NCBI RefSeq assembly: GCF_011078175.1
Contig: NZ_JAALCJ010000001.1
Span: forward strand, 248,001-312,000
Source: Enterobacter cloacae
Lineage (GTDB): Bacteria; Pseudomonadota; Gammaproteobacteria; Enterobacterales; Enterobacteriaceae
Reading direction: 5' to 3'
DNA: 64,000 bases
Shown here: positions 35,840 through 46,021 of the stretch, piece by piece
How the letters are laid out: every line of letters starts with the position of its first letter
How positions within the stretch are numbered: position 1 is the stretch's first letter
Program-made: the position numbers and the translations under genes
Notes under the pieces: generated by a model
What the model saw: the letters and a program-made list of their open reading frames with translations, nothing else
What the model was told of the DNA's origin: nothing
The model's database searches: none

Positions 35840-37156
35840 TTATTCTTTTTGGTGCTTCAGCAGGACATAGCTGGCAATCAACTGCTGAAGATGCTGTTCG
35901 GTCTGGTTTAGCTGCGCTGCTGACAGGGGTTGCCCGGGAGGTAAAATGGAAAGCAGACGAAGCTGCTCCTCAAGCGGAACGGTATGGCTGAAGGACTGCG
36001 ACATGGCAAACACGGCTGATTTCAGTTCACTTACCGTCATGTACTTCCCCTTCTGTTCATCCAGCGCATTTAGCCTGTTCGTCAACTGCTGTAACTGCGT
36101 CATCCCCTGATGCCAGCCATTCAGTTCTGACTCTGCAAGTCCGGCAACGCTAATCTGCTTGTACCACTGTTGCGCCAGGGGTTTGGCCTCTTCAGGCCAC
36201 AGCGTCAGCGCCTGCTGCACCAGACGGTCGCCGTAGCTTACGGCCCAGTCTGGTTTCAGGAGTAAAAGCTGCGCTAACAGCTGCTGTGTCTTGCCGATCC
36301 CTGGTTCAGGTGGCGGTGACGTTTGTTGCAGCGCCTGTAACTGCGCTGTAGAGAGTCCTTCAGGCAATGGAATCAGGGACGCGGCCAGCTGTGTTTGGAC
36401 TGAATCTGGCGCATGCATCGTCTGCCATCCCACTGCGACGATGCTGGCTGCCGCGAGCGTGAACAACATACCCGCAGCAAATGGCTTCCACTGCTTCACA
36501 GGTACAGGAGGCTCTTTATTCGGCAACGGCTCGGGCTGAATCACATAAACCCATTTACAACGCTCTGTCGGTTCTGTGAGATGAAGTCCCGCGGCCTCCA
36601 CCGCGTGACCCGGCAGACTTACGTCCGTATTTTCGCTATTTTCCAGACGCACTGCTGCGTTCTGCATCATCGTGCGCAGGGCATCAAGCTGAGCGGCATG
36701 CTTAAGTTCCAGGCGCTGCAACATGTCACTTAGAGCCTTCAGTTTCTCCTCAGCATGATAAAGCTGCCCTAAATCGGCATACGTCAACGTCAGCGTTCTC
36801 ACCACCTGTTGCAGGCGTTTGCTCAGTGCGCTGAGGATTTCAACTCGCGCATGAACAGGCTGTGGCCAGAGGCTACCCCACTGGCGGACGACCAGTGCAG
36901 CCAGTAGCGCCAGCCCTTCATTCATGCCGTAGAGTCCGGCGAGATGCGTGCGGGCGAGCGTATACCAGGCAGCCGTTTGTAGCTCCACACCGTTATGCTC
37001 AAACAGTGACAGACAGAGCGTTTCCGCGTGTTGCCAGTTAACATCCGGGCGTGCCGGATGGGTGAGCTTGTTCATTTCTTCGCGCAAGGCAGCGTAATCC
37101 GCAAGCGTGCGCGGGTCGCCGCCGATTTTAAGTTGGCGTTCAGAATTTATTGTCAT
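35840..37156 (-). CDS. VasL/TagA-like T6SS protein (ImpA-N domain)
   Basis: 438 residues. The N-terminal ~130 residues are an ImpA-N domain (WQHAETLCLSLFEHNGVELQ, LARTHLAGLYGMNEGLALLA), like TssA proteins. A membrane segment at about 226-246 (FAAGMLFTLAAASIVAVGW) and a C-terminal VasL-type helical domain follow. TagA-class proteins of this build hold the distal end of the extended sheath at the opposite membrane; that role is inferred here. It is separate from the long TssA (41003-42604). It follows tssE by 23 bases. Confidence 0.82.
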   Translation of the reverse strand: MTINSERQLKIGGDPRTLADYAALREEMNKLTHPARPDVNWQHAETLCLSLFEHNGVELQTAAWYTLARTHLAGLYGMNEGLALLAALVVRQWGSLWPQPVHARVEILSALSKRLQQVVRTLTLTYADLGQLYHAEEKLKALSDMLQRLELKHAAQLDALRTMMQNAAVRLENSENTDVSLPGHAVEAAGLHLTEPTERCKWVYVIQPEPLPNKEPPVPVKQWKPFAAGMLFTLAAASIVAVGWQTMHAPDSVQTQLAASLIPLPEGLSTAQLQALQQTSPPPEPGIGKTQQLLAQLLLLKPDWAVSYGDRLVQQALTLWPEEAKPLAQQWYKQISVAGLAESELNGWHQGMTQLQQLTNRLNALDEQKGKYMTVSELKSAVFAMSQSFSHTVPLEEQLRLLSILPPGQPLSAAQLNQTEQHLQQLIASYVLLKHQKE

Positions 37157-37179
37157 AACTGTTTTAACCTGAGTAATAA

Positions 37180-37635
37180 CTAGATGGCGGCTCGTGCATC
37201 GAGGTATTGCTGTTGTTTCAGATGACGGATTAATACCCTGCCCTCGGGCATAAATTCCGTGCCGTAGCGCACCAGCCCCACCCCCTTCAGCTCCGCATCA
37301 ATGGCGTAGCGGAGTTCACCGGGCTGAATCTGTTCCTGCATCACCACGTTAATCCGGCTCAGGCGCGGCTCGTATTTCAGCAGCACGGCCGACAGTGTGG
37401 TAATCATCTGGTGGGCGGTCCCGGGCATTCCCTGGAGGATTTTTGTCATATCCGGCAGGCCGTAGTCCGGCAGGTGAGCCAGCGTACCTGCGCGGCAGTT
37501 GAGGATGCGCTGCATGTTATCGAGTACTGATAAAATCACCTGATTCTGTTCGCTGACCTGGCTGAGGTTCAGGCCACCTGAGAAATTACCGCTCAGCATT
37601 TCATACAGCGATGGCGTATTATGTCCCTTAGGCAT
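37180..37635 (-). CDS. tssE: TssE, T6SS baseplate gp25-like protein
   Basis: 151 residues of the GPW/gp25 family. Typical segments are SLYEMLSGNF at the start, SVLDNMQRILNCRAGTLAHL and the EPR-type region LLKYEPRLSRINV. It starts sheath assembly at the baseplate wedge with TssF and TssG. Its ATG overlaps the tssJ stop by one base. Confidence 0.93.
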   Translation of the reverse strand: MPKGHNTPSLYEMLSGNFSGGLNLSQVSEQNQVILSVLDNMQRILNCRAGTLAHLPDYGLPDMTKILQGMPGTAHQMITTLSAVLLKYEPRLSRINVVMQEQIQPGELRYAIDAELKGVGLVRYGTEFMPEGRVLIRHLKQQQYLDARAAI

Positions 37636-38180
37636 CAGTCATCCTTCAATGGCTGTAACGTCAGGTGGTTATTCCCGGCCTCCAGAATGCGCGGCTTATC
37701 CGGATCGAGATCTTCACGTTTTAGAACCTGCTTCCAGGTATTGTTAACCAGGTCCGGGTGACGAAACAGGCCGACTACCGCGACAAACTGCGTTTCTTCT
37801 TCCATTGGCATATCAAGATTTGTATCACCGCCCGGTTTTACGACAACATCGCGGGTCGCCATCAGGTCGGTTTTCAGGATAGTTTCGCCATCTTTCAGTA
37901 GTTGCTGGTAAACCGTTTTATCGAAGATTTTACGGTCTTTCAGCTGATAGACACGAACTACCACCGGCTCGGAGAGTGAGTTACTTTCGCGGGAATCGGT
38001 GTTTAGCGCTTCACGCGCCGTGAAATCCAGGTGCAGCATCTTAATTTTTTTGTAGAACACGGCGTGAAATGCCGATTTGGTGCCATCGGTGATACCCTGA
38101 GTCATCCCGCACCCCGTCAGGCTGAACGCCAGCAGTGCAGGCAACCAGCCTGCGGATTTAATCAAACTTGTACGTAACAC
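37635..38180 (-). CDS. tssJ: TssJ, T6SS outer-membrane lipoprotein
   Basis: 181 residues with a GTG start (AAGGAAA just upstream). Lipoprotein signal with lipobox LTGC (Cys24), then the transthyretin-like TssJ fold (VVVRVYQLKDRKIFDKTVYQ, NLDMPMEEETQFVAVVGLFR). It anchors the TssJLM membrane complex to the outer membrane through TssM. It overlaps the end of tssG by 23 bases. Confidence 0.92.
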   Translation of the reverse strand: MLRTSLIKSAGWLPALLAFSLTGCGMTQGITDGTKSAFHAVFYKKIKMLHLDFTAREALNTDSRESNSLSEPVVVRVYQLKDRKIFDKTVYQQLLKDGETILKTDLMATRDVVVKPGGDTNLDMPMEEETQFVAVVGLFRHPDLVNNTWKQVLKREDLDPDKPRILEAGNNHLTLQPLKDD

Positions 38181-39243
38181 GTCGGTTTCCTTGTTGTGGT
38201 ATTGCCAGCTTCAGACCGGTGTAATAGCCCAGTTCCGTCGTAAAGGTAGGTGGGATATTGTCTTTAAGTTCCCCCTCATCAGCCCCCAGCACGCCGTTCA
38301 TCCCAAGCCAGAGAGGGCCTTCGCCAAGGGGCGGAACGGCCAGCAGTCGGGTCCGGGTGGTCAGGGTGATCTTCGCCTTAAAACGCCAGCCGAGATAAAC
38401 CCGCAGCATGACCAGAAAATCCTGATACAGCAGACCGTCCGGCTTCCAGCCCTGTGCCTCCTGTTCATTATCCGTTGTAAGCGCAACCAGCAGTTGGCTA
38501 CCCGCATCCATCGCTTCGTCACCCAGTGGCGTGTTGCCGTCCAGCAGAAAATCGTCATCACCGTAAAAACCCAGCGGCTGACCAATTTCCACCGGCCGCA
38601 GGCAGTATGGACTGACCTTCACGGTGGTATCCGGGGCCAGCAACGTCACCAGCGCCTGCATTCCCTCCTGAGTTTTGCCCGGTTGCTGTAGAACACCCAG
38701 CAGAGCCAGAAAACGGGATACCGGTGTGGCAATGTGGTCTGCTGTGCCGGGAATACCCAACCCCACCAGGCCCAGCAGTGACTGCGAGATGTTGTCCGTA
38801 CCACCGGGTTCAAAGGTGGCCGGATAAGAGTATTTACGCCATATACGGTAAAACTGCGTCAGAATGCGATGGCTGAAAATATCCAGAAAACCCTGTAGTG
38901 CGTCATGCCCTTCCCGACGCTGAGCGATGTCATCGAGATACGCCATCGGCAACGGTGAGTCGACACCGTACATTCCCATAAAGGTCGTACGGATAAGTGG
39001 TGGCTGGCTGTCATCATCCTCATCATACTCCACGCCTTTCAGCTCACTGGCCGGAAACCCCATCCCCGGATGAGGGGCAAAGCGTACCGGGTCATCGCCC
39101 GGGTGGCTGGTCGAGCCCATCTGCGGCCTGCCCGGGTTACGCTTCTCCAGCAGCTGGCATAAACGGTAAAAGTTAATACGATGCAAGTCGGCTTCCAGCC
39201 GTGGGCTCAGCCGGGAATGCGGCGATTGTGCTTCTCTTCCCAT
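38158..39243 (-). CDS. tssG: TssG, T6SS baseplate protein
   Basis: 361 residues, VasB/ImpH family: INFYRLCQLLEKRNPGRPQ near the N-terminus, PLPMAYLDDIAQR, then DIFSHRILTQFYRIWRKYSY and SPYCLRPVEIGQ. Part of the TssKFG-E baseplate wedge. It overlaps the end of tssF by 37 bases, so translation is coupled. Confidence 0.92.
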   Translation of the reverse strand: MGREAQSPHSRLSPRLEADLHRINFYRLCQLLEKRNPGRPQMGSTSHPGDDPVRFAPHPGMGFPASELKGVEYDEDDDSQPPLIRTTFMGMYGVDSPLPMAYLDDIAQRREGHDALQGFLDIFSHRILTQFYRIWRKYSYPATFEPGGTDNISQSLLGLVGLGIPGTADHIATPVSRFLALLGVLQQPGKTQEGMQALVTLLAPDTTVKVSPYCLRPVEIGQPLGFYGDDDFLLDGNTPLGDEAMDAGSQLLVALTTDNEQEAQGWKPDGLLYQDFLVMLRVYLGWRFKAKITLTTRTRLLAVPPLGEGPLWLGMNGVLGADEGELKDNIPPTFTTELGYYTGLKLAIPQQGNRRVTYKFD

Positions 39244-40961
39244 TCCAGGCGTTCTCCGGTCGGTTGCAGAATGATAATCAGTCGGTTAAACAGATAAATG
39301 TCTGTGTAGAGCGCAAAGAAACGACTCAGCATCTCGCCAAACAGGCAGATGTCACCACGCCCGGCAAAGCCATGGCTGTCCAGGGTCACCTCAATCTGCA
39401 CGCCGCGCACCAGGTAGCCCTGCTCAAAGCGTTCGGTTTCACTGTGCTTCACGTCAATGATGGCTTCCAGGCGGCGACGGTTCATCTCGCTGTCGGTCCA
39501 TTCATACAGCGCCAGGGTACCGCGCAGCACGTCGGCATTATCCATCATCGACAGAAATCCGCTGCCAAGGTGGCTCAGCACGCGCCAGTGGAAACGGTCC
39601 TGCGCCGGTGGGTAACAAGGCAGCGTCGGCGCGCATAGGTTGCGCACGGCAATGTTGACCGAAGTGGTTTTCATCACCGTATCAAGCACGGTGCTTTGCA
39701 GCGCACGTCGTGGCAGTTGACCGTTTGTGCCGGTGAGCGTCAGCGACAGGCTTTCGTCTTCCGGGACGGTATGGTTATCAAATGCTTCGCCGCCAAGAAT
39801 GAGCCAGGTGTTATGCAGACCGGACGGACCTCGGCGCACGCGAGTGTGGTAGTAATATTCCGGTGCTTCATGACGCATCATTCCTCCCTTATGACGGAAG
39901 CTCGAAAACGGCACGTAGGTATGCTGGCTCGACGACATCACCGAATCCACGGTGTATATCTCGGTATGGCCATCCTGCACGCGCATCGGGCGCAGCATGT
40001 ATTCCGTTTGCAGAGAATTGAGCGTCAGCGGATCGGATTCCAGCGGGAACAGGTTAATGACCGGCACGCAATTCAGGCGCAGGTGCTTTTCGGTAAAGCT
40101 GAAGTCATGCTCCCAGCGTTCCGCCAGCACCACGTCGATTTCAAACCACGGGAGCTCAGCCGGAAAGACCACGCTCTCCAGCCCGCGCAGCCCCGTGAAC
40201 ATGAATTTCTCGCGAAAGGTGAAGTACTCCAGCAGCAACTGGTAACCGCTGAAACTGCTATCCCCCTTCGGCCACAGCCTGTAATCATCACCAAACCCCA
40301 GCGCGGTGAAATACCCGTCCATCGGCCTTCTGTCCGTGTCACCCGGCATGCGCAGCCACAGACGCGCAGTTTTCATGGTAAAAGCTTCATGCATAGCGCA
40401 GGCCAGCGGTGCGTCAGCATTGAAATAGAACGGGATCTGGCTGAGATCGACACGGCTCCAGTCAGCAAGATGGCTACAACTGAAGCGCAGGCTGATGACA
40501 GAGCGCCCGTCAGGATCAGTCGACAGGCGGGCATGCTCCAACGCCAGTGGCTGAAGGGTTATCTCTTTAGTTGTGGTGTAGCGACAACGCGTGCCTTTTT
40601 CACCGATCGGCCGCGAATTGACCTCGAAACCTCTGGCAATACGCATCGGTTCTTTCATCTCACGCCAGACAGGAGTGAACTCCACCACCGACATCGAGGG
40701 AATAGTGCGCAGGTAATGCGGCCACAACAGGCTGACCAGCCCTTCAGTCAGTTCCGGCAGGTCGTCGTCAAGCTTCTCGCGCAGGCGGCCCATCAGGAAG
40801 GCAAAGCCCTCGAACAGTCGCTCCACGTACGGGTCGCGCGCGCCCGCTTTATCGAGATTGAGCATTGCTGCCTGCTCCGGGTGAGCGCGGGCAAATTCTT
40901 CGCCGGCTTCCAGCAGGTAGCGCATTTCAGCGTCGTAATAACGCAGGGTTAAGTCGTCCAT
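39207..40961 (-). CDS. tssF: TssF, T6SS baseplate protein
   Basis: 584 residues, VasA/ImpG family. N-terminal LRYYDAEMRYLLEAGEEFAR and PYVERLFEGFAFLMGRLREK are the family signature, DSVMSSSQHTYVPFSSFRH is in the middle, and FGEMLSRFFALYTDIYLFN is near the end. Central baseplate subunit binding TssG. 41 bases follow tssA. Confidence 0.94.
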   Translation of the reverse strand: MDDLTLRYYDAEMRYLLEAGEEFARAHPEQAAMLNLDKAGARDPYVERLFEGFAFLMGRLREKLDDDLPELTEGLVSLLWPHYLRTIPSMSVVEFTPVWREMKEPMRIARGFEVNSRPIGEKGTRCRYTTTKEITLQPLALEHARLSTDPDGRSVISLRFSCSHLADWSRVDLSQIPFYFNADAPLACAMHEAFTMKTARLWLRMPGDTDRRPMDGYFTALGFGDDYRLWPKGDSSFSGYQLLLEYFTFREKFMFTGLRGLESVVFPAELPWFEIDVVLAERWEHDFSFTEKHLRLNCVPVINLFPLESDPLTLNSLQTEYMLRPMRVQDGHTEIYTVDSVMSSSQHTYVPFSSFRHKGGMMRHEAPEYYYHTRVRRGPSGLHNTWLILGGEAFDNHTVPEDESLSLTLTGTNGQLPRRALQSTVLDTVMKTTSVNIAVRNLCAPTLPCYPPAQDRFHWRVLSHLGSGFLSMMDNADVLRGTLALYEWTDSEMNRRRLEAIIDVKHSETERFEQGYLVRGVQIEVTLDSHGFAGRGDICLFGEMLSRFFALYTDIYLFNRLIIILQPTGERLEWEEKHNRRIPG

Positions 40962-41002
40962 AAAAACCTGAATATGTGTGTTTTAAAGGTATGTCAGTCG
41001 CT

Positions 41003-42604
41003 TTACCCGCAAAGCACCGCACTGCCTGCCGGGTCAAGGGCAATCAGACCCGCCAGAAGCTGGTCCATCTCTGGCTGAAGCCGTGACTTGTCGGTTTCAC
41101 TGCGGGCGGCTTTCATGCGCAGCAGCCTGAGACGGCGCGATTTCACTTCAAACAACACCGCCGGTGTCCACTGCGTGAGGGTGATGGACTGTGCCGCACC
41201 GTCAAGCTCACCCAGCAGATGCAGCGCCAGTTCATTCCTGCCTTTCTGCTCCGCCACACGGGCCATCAGCAGGCGCAGCAGCCATTTGTCTTTCGTTGAG
41301 TCCGTACCCGGGCGCGTCTGCAACCAGTGGAGTGTGGCATCCAGACCATCCGTGTCCGCTTTCTCCAAAGCTTCCGGTTCAAGGGCCAGAATATCGTTGC
41401 CAGTTTCACTCACGGCATTGACAGGTTCATCCCGCCAGTTGGACATCTCGTCGAGCACGCTCTGGTTTATCCAGTTCAGCGTGACCTCATCAGCAAAGGG
41501 TGTGCCATCATTGAAGGCCAGCGTTTCAAGTCCAGGAAGGCGCCGCAGCAGCCCTTTCAGGTCAGCGGTAATGATATCGGCCAGCACATCCTGGCCTGAT
41601 TTAATCAGGGCCTGATGGATGTACCACTGCAAATCCAGCCAGAGATGATTGGCGCCACGCGAGAAAGTGCTGTCCGCTTGTTCCAGTATCTCCAGCCAGC
41701 TTTGTTGCAAATACAGCCGTTTAAGCATTGCACGCTGGTCAGCCCGCGGCGGTTCGATGCGCGTTTTCCCTTCGGCATCCGGTGCCGGGATCGCTCTCAG
41801 CGTGTCGTGACGCAGACTTTTCATCAGCCGGTGTGCGGCAAGCCAGCCATCAGGTTGCTCACGCAAATATCCCGTCAGGGTTCGGGCCTGAGCCAGCAAA
41901 TCCTGACCGGACGTGATGCGGCTCAGCACTGGCGCGTCCTGTTCTGCCGTATGAGATGCCGACTGCGGGCGTGTCTGACTGCTGGCGTTCTGGGGTATTA
42001 CCGCATCCACGCCACCGGCTTTCATCAGGCGGGCTCCCAGCGCGCTGTACAGGGCACTCAGATCTGGACGTGACGTTTCAGGCTCAGTTTCAAGACTGTC
42101 TCGGATGAGCAGCAACGCACCGGTCGTACGCTGGGCATCGTCGCGTACCACTTCTGGCCAGAGTAACAGGCTGTCAAGTAGACGAGAGCCTGCGAGCCAC
42201 TCCAGCGCCGGTTTACGGCTTCGCTCGCGCTGAGGATGGAGCTGTGTTCCATACTGGGTTAGTAATCCCGCCAGTAACTCAAGCCCTTCAGCAAACCCGG
42301 TTTCACCGTCCTGGTGCAAGCGCGCCCAACAATAGTAAGTAGCAACCCGGGCATCTTTGGCCTCTGTGGTCAGCACCTTTTCAGCCAGCTGGCAAATCAG
42401 CCCGGTATCAATGCCGGAAAGTTTATTGACCTCCTCCCGGATACGCTGGAAATCATCGTCATAACCCGGGTCTTCTCCTGTAGGATTGATCTCACTGATA
42501 GGGGTAAGCCAGCGCTGCCAGCTTTCCATACGTGACTGCGCCTGCTGTCGCAGCAAGGTTTCATCCGCCTGGCAGGCAACAACCAGATTCTGCAAAGCGT
42601 CCAT
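41003..42604 (-). CDS. tssA: TssA, T6SS sheath/tail assembly protein (VasJ type)
   Basis: 533 residues. The N-terminal ImpA-N domain includes NPTGEDPGYDDDFQRIREEV and VATYYCWARLHQDGETGFAEG. The long helical C-terminus is of the VasJ type and ends FEVKSRRLRLLRMK and a ~30-residue tail. TssA primes and coordinates tail-tube and sheath polymerisation. Its ATG overlaps the tssM stop (TAATG). Confidence 0.92.
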   Translation of the reverse strand: MDALQNLVVACQADETLLRQQAQSRMESWQRWLTPISEINPTGEDPGYDDDFQRIREEVNKLSGIDTGLICQLAEKVLTTEAKDARVATYYCWARLHQDGETGFAEGLELLAGLLTQYGTQLHPQRERSRKPALEWLAGSRLLDSLLLWPEVVRDDAQRTTGALLLIRDSLETEPETSRPDLSALYSALGARLMKAGGVDAVIPQNASSQTRPQSASHTAEQDAPVLSRITSGQDLLAQARTLTGYLREQPDGWLAAHRLMKSLRHDTLRAIPAPDAEGKTRIEPPRADQRAMLKRLYLQQSWLEILEQADSTFSRGANHLWLDLQWYIHQALIKSGQDVLADIITADLKGLLRRLPGLETLAFNDGTPFADEVTLNWINQSVLDEMSNWRDEPVNAVSETGNDILALEPEALEKADTDGLDATLHWLQTRPGTDSTKDKWLLRLLMARVAEQKGRNELALHLLGELDGAAQSITLTQWTPAVLFEVKSRRLRLLRMKAARSETDKSRLQPEMDQLLAGLIALDPAGSAVLCG

Positions 42605-45600
42605 TATTCGACTCCGTCCATGTCACTGTTTTCTGTGTTGGTCATCAGCGCCTGCGCCATAGCCGCGCTGTCGACGCTGAATATTTGATCTGGCAGCGTA
42701 AAACCCCGCAGTGCCAGTAACGCCAGCGGCCCACTGCCCAGTTGTGAACGCAGTACCCACTGTAGGGTCCGACCATCCGGGGCGGTAAAACTCATCATCC
42801 ACTGACTGCGGTCTAGCTGCTCTCTCTTACTTTCATCCAGCCAGCGAATAAAGCCCCAGGTTCCGCTGTAATCACCAAACAGACGTGCGCCCGCATTGAC
42901 GGTGGTCCATGTCAGCATGGTTCCGGGCTTGTAGGTGTCACCAGGCCAGCGGAAGCTCTGCCAGTCTGCCATCTGGTTGAAGTAGTGCAGCTTTTGTCCA
43001 TCAATAGTCAGTTGCGTTTCTACCACCTGCGGTACCGGACGCGCCTGTAGTTCAAAACTGATGCCCTGACTGCCGTCGGTAAATAAGATATCCGATAGCT
43101 GGCTGAGCTGATTAATCGCCCGCAGGAAGGCTGGATTAAAGCTCAGCCCCTGGCTATTAACCTTATCCGGCACCCACTGGCTGCCCTCCTTATGCAGCAC
43201 ACCGCCGAGTTCCGTGGTCAGGAAGCGCTCAATGCGTCCGCTGTCCTTACGCACAAACTCAGCCAGCATTGGCAGAGAGGAATCACTCTTGCTGATAGCG
43301 AATGGGAAACGTCCGTCAAATGCCGTATGCCAGTTTGCCACCACGGAGCGACTCCATTTGTCATTCAGGCTCGCTGCCGATGGCTGAAGCACAGTTTCCC
43401 AGGCCTGGGTCAGCGGCTGCACAAACATGGTGCTGCCAAAACCACTCCACTCTTCGCCCAGGCTTGCAGCAATCAGGCTGCCGTACTGCTGGGTGTCGGT
43501 CAGATCCACGCTTTTACCCTGGAACACGGTCTGCGCCAGGCTCTGCATCATTTCCTGAGGGTCAGAGGCGCTGGCGACCTGTTGCAGACGCAGACGCACA
43601 CGGGTGATACGGGTAAGATACGTTTGCAGGCTCAGTGAGTTGTCAGCCGACATAATGTTGCTGCCTTTGTTTTTACCCATAAGTGCTAGCAACGGTCCAA
43701 AGGTTTCATCCAGTGGGCCCTGCGGGCCTGAGGCTGACTGGTCAATTACCGGTTTGTCCTTCCCGCCTACCAGGTCTTTAGCCGATTTGATGATGGAGTC
43801 CGACAGGCCTTCACTCTTCTGGCCGGTCTGCCCCTGCCAGGCGAGGGTGTTCATCAGGGCAATCAGCGGTGACTGGCGAACATCACTCATCAGCGTCAGC
43901 TGGTCGGTGACGTCTGCAATATTGTTTGCCGGATTAAGTTGCAGGCTGTTGAGGAAGCTCAGCCAGCTACCGGCAAAGTCGGTGAAGTAGCGTTCCGTCA
44001 GACGTGCTTTCAGTGCTTCCGGCGACAGGTCTGAGGAGACGGCTTTCCGGCTGTCGCTCAGCACCCAGTCAATTTCATCGCGGCGGGAGTTCGCCGCTTT
44101 CTCAATGGCCTGCTGAATACCTCCCTCCCAGGCCTGACGGGTGAACATGCCTGGCACCACCTCATCGGTGGTAAACAGGCGACGGGCATCGGTACCGCCG
44201 GTCATGTCCTCCAGAGACACATCGGCGAAGTTACGACGCACGGATTTGAGCATGTTCTCGTACAGCGTACTTTCCGCGTTGCGCCGTCCAATTTGTTGCA
44301 ACAGCACCTGGCGGCTCTGGCTGACCAGTTGCGCATCCGGTGTGGTTTTCCACTGTGGCTGCGCTGGCAGTTCGGTGATGTAGAAAGCCCACAAATCTGG
44401 TGACAGGCTTTGCCACAGGCCAGCTGAGATGCCTAAACGCGTCGGCTGCACGGTTTTCATGGTTTGCGCGTAGAATGCACCATCAGCTTTATCCGGCCGG
44501 GACATCATCAGCCAGGCTTTCAGCTGGTCATAACCCGGTTTCGCCATCTGTGTCCGCTGGTCGCTGTTGGGTGCCGAATTGACCAGCGCAATGAGCTTCT
44601 GCTTAAGCGCTTCATTTGCCGGGTCACGTATCAGACGGTTGTTCGCCACCCCGTACCAGGGCAGCATTGCGTCAAGCAACTGCTGATCATGGTTCAGACC
44701 AAAGCGCTGATACCATGGCGTGCCGTCCTGAATATGGTGCAGCAGGCGACCGGCATCATTACGCAAAGCATGCAGGGCAGTCAGTTGGTAATCCGATACA
44801 GAAGGGTGGTCCACCAGAGCATGAGCCTGCTGTGCAACAGAAACGATTTGTGACCGGTTGACCGCAAACGACAGCAGCGTCCCTACTCCCCAGACGCTGA
44901 TGATGGCCATCAGTGTCCAGGCCATCGCCCGTTCCCACGGCATACCGACACGACGGCCACGTATGCGGGTGCAGTCGTCAACAATACCCTGCCAGGTTGC
45001 TGGCAGAGTCAGGGCATGACGCTGTGATCCATAATTCTCAGCGTCGGCTGTTCCCGCTGACATTCCGGAAGGTTTCTTCTCCGACAGGCTGAACATCAGA
45101 CCACGCAGCGGGACGCGCTGCTGAGAAACAAAGAGCCATGGCTGCAACTGCTGAGCCCAGCGGGCAATAGCACCGTCGTTCAGGTGCTGGCTAAGGCGCA
45201 GCAGGAAGTCGTGGCTGCTGTTTTCCGCGACCTGACTCATCCCCTGCGCCCGCAGGGCCGGCAGCATCAGTTCCAGCTGGCGGATTACATCGTCTTCTTT
45301 TGCGCGTGGTGGAAAGCTTGCGCCTACCGCCTGCTCAGGACGCGTACCCTGCGACCAGTGACTGCTGCACAGTTGCCACAGCCAGACCGGAGCGGAATAA
45401 CGCAGCAGTTCGCTGATTTTTTCCAGGCCGCGTAAATCGTTGTCACTGATTTGTGGGGTCAGATTAAGTGACTCAGGCAGTACACGGACAATCCCGTCCA
45501 GCGGACGCCCGCGGCGCAGTTTACGCAGCGCGATGTATTTTTCGCGGTCAGGCTCCGATGCCAGGCTGCCACCGTAAATCAGCACTGTGCGGTTGCCTTC

Positions 45601-46020
45601 AAGCCACTGCTGCTGTTGCAGGCCAGGCACCAGTTGCTCAATCGCAGCTTCATCGCCGGTGATCAGCAGCAGGCGGATCTTGTTTTGCCACAAAAAGCTA
45701 TAGCGTCGGCGTAAATGAGCTTTTACATGATCCTTTTTACTGGACTTTTTATAGTTATTAAGAACAGTAGCTGTGACGGACTTTCCTCCCGTGATATGCT
45801 GAAAGCGATACTCTTTTTGATGGAACCACACACCGAAATTCATCAACATCAGGAACACAGAAATTAAAAACATGCATAAGAACCAAAGGCTCACTTTTTC
45901 TTTTGAGGATACCCACCCAAAGATATCCCCATAGTAGTAACATCCTATAAAAGTCAGCACACCAAAGATAATGAGACAGGATACAAGACCAATCACTCTC
46001 CATTTTGCCGAGGTGTTCAA
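42604..46020 (-). CDS. tssM: TssM, T6SS inner-membrane core protein (no visible Walker A)
   Basis: 1138 residues from a TTG at 46020, chosen because AAGGAG lies seven bases upstream; an ATG at 46059 lies inside the upstream gene without a ribosome site. Two N-terminal membrane helices (~10-30 and 45-65), a cytoplasmic region, a third helix (~385-405, AWTLMAIISVWGVGTLLSF) and a large IcmF/VasK periplasmic domain that binds TssJ. Where many TssM proteins have a P-loop, this one reads RLLLITGDEAAIEQL, so GxxxxGKT is missing. It forms the TssJLM channel. Confidence 0.93.
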   Translation of the reverse strand: MNTSAKWRVIGLVSCLIIFGVLTFIGCYYYGDIFGWVSSKEKVSLWFLCMFLISVFLMLMNFGVWFHQKEYRFQHITGGKSVTATVLNNYKKSSKKDHVKAHLRRRYSFLWQNKIRLLLITGDEAAIEQLVPGLQQQQWLEGNRTVLIYGGSLASEPDREKYIALRKLRRGRPLDGIVRVLPESLNLTPQISDNDLRGLEKISELLRYSAPVWLWQLCSSHWSQGTRPEQAVGASFPPRAKEDDVIRQLELMLPALRAQGMSQVAENSSHDFLLRLSQHLNDGAIARWAQQLQPWLFVSQQRVPLRGLMFSLSEKKPSGMSAGTADAENYGSQRHALTLPATWQGIVDDCTRIRGRRVGMPWERAMAWTLMAIISVWGVGTLLSFAVNRSQIVSVAQQAHALVDHPSVSDYQLTALHALRNDAGRLLHHIQDGTPWYQRFGLNHDQQLLDAMLPWYGVANNRLIRDPANEALKQKLIALVNSAPNSDQRTQMAKPGYDQLKAWLMMSRPDKADGAFYAQTMKTVQPTRLGISAGLWQSLSPDLWAFYITELPAQPQWKTTPDAQLVSQSRQVLLQQIGRRNAESTLYENMLKSVRRNFADVSLEDMTGGTDARRLFTTDEVVPGMFTRQAWEGGIQQAIEKAANSRRDEIDWVLSDSRKAVSSDLSPEALKARLTERYFTDFAGSWLSFLNSLQLNPANNIADVTDQLTLMSDVRQSPLIALMNTLAWQGQTGQKSEGLSDSIIKSAKDLVGGKDKPVIDQSASGPQGPLDETFGPLLALMGKNKGSNIMSADNSLSLQTYLTRITRVRLRLQQVASASDPQEMMQSLAQTVFQGKSVDLTDTQQYGSLIAASLGEEWSGFGSTMFVQPLTQAWETVLQPSAASLNDKWSRSVVANWHTAFDGRFPFAISKSDSSLPMLAEFVRKDSGRIERFLTTELGGVLHKEGSQWVPDKVNSQGLSFNPAFLRAINQLSQLSDILFTDGSQGISFELQARPVPQVVETQLTIDGQKLHYFNQMADWQSFRWPGDTYKPGTMLTWTTVNAGARLFGDYSGTWGFIRWLDESKREQLDRSQWMMSFTAPDGRTLQWVLRSQLGSGPLALLALRGFTLPDQIFSVDSAAMAQALMTNTENSDMDGVE

Positions 46021-46021
46021 T

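Noticed and set aside
39696..40952. 418-codon open frame antisense to tssF
   Set aside because: GC-rich shadow of tssF without a ribosome site or family features.
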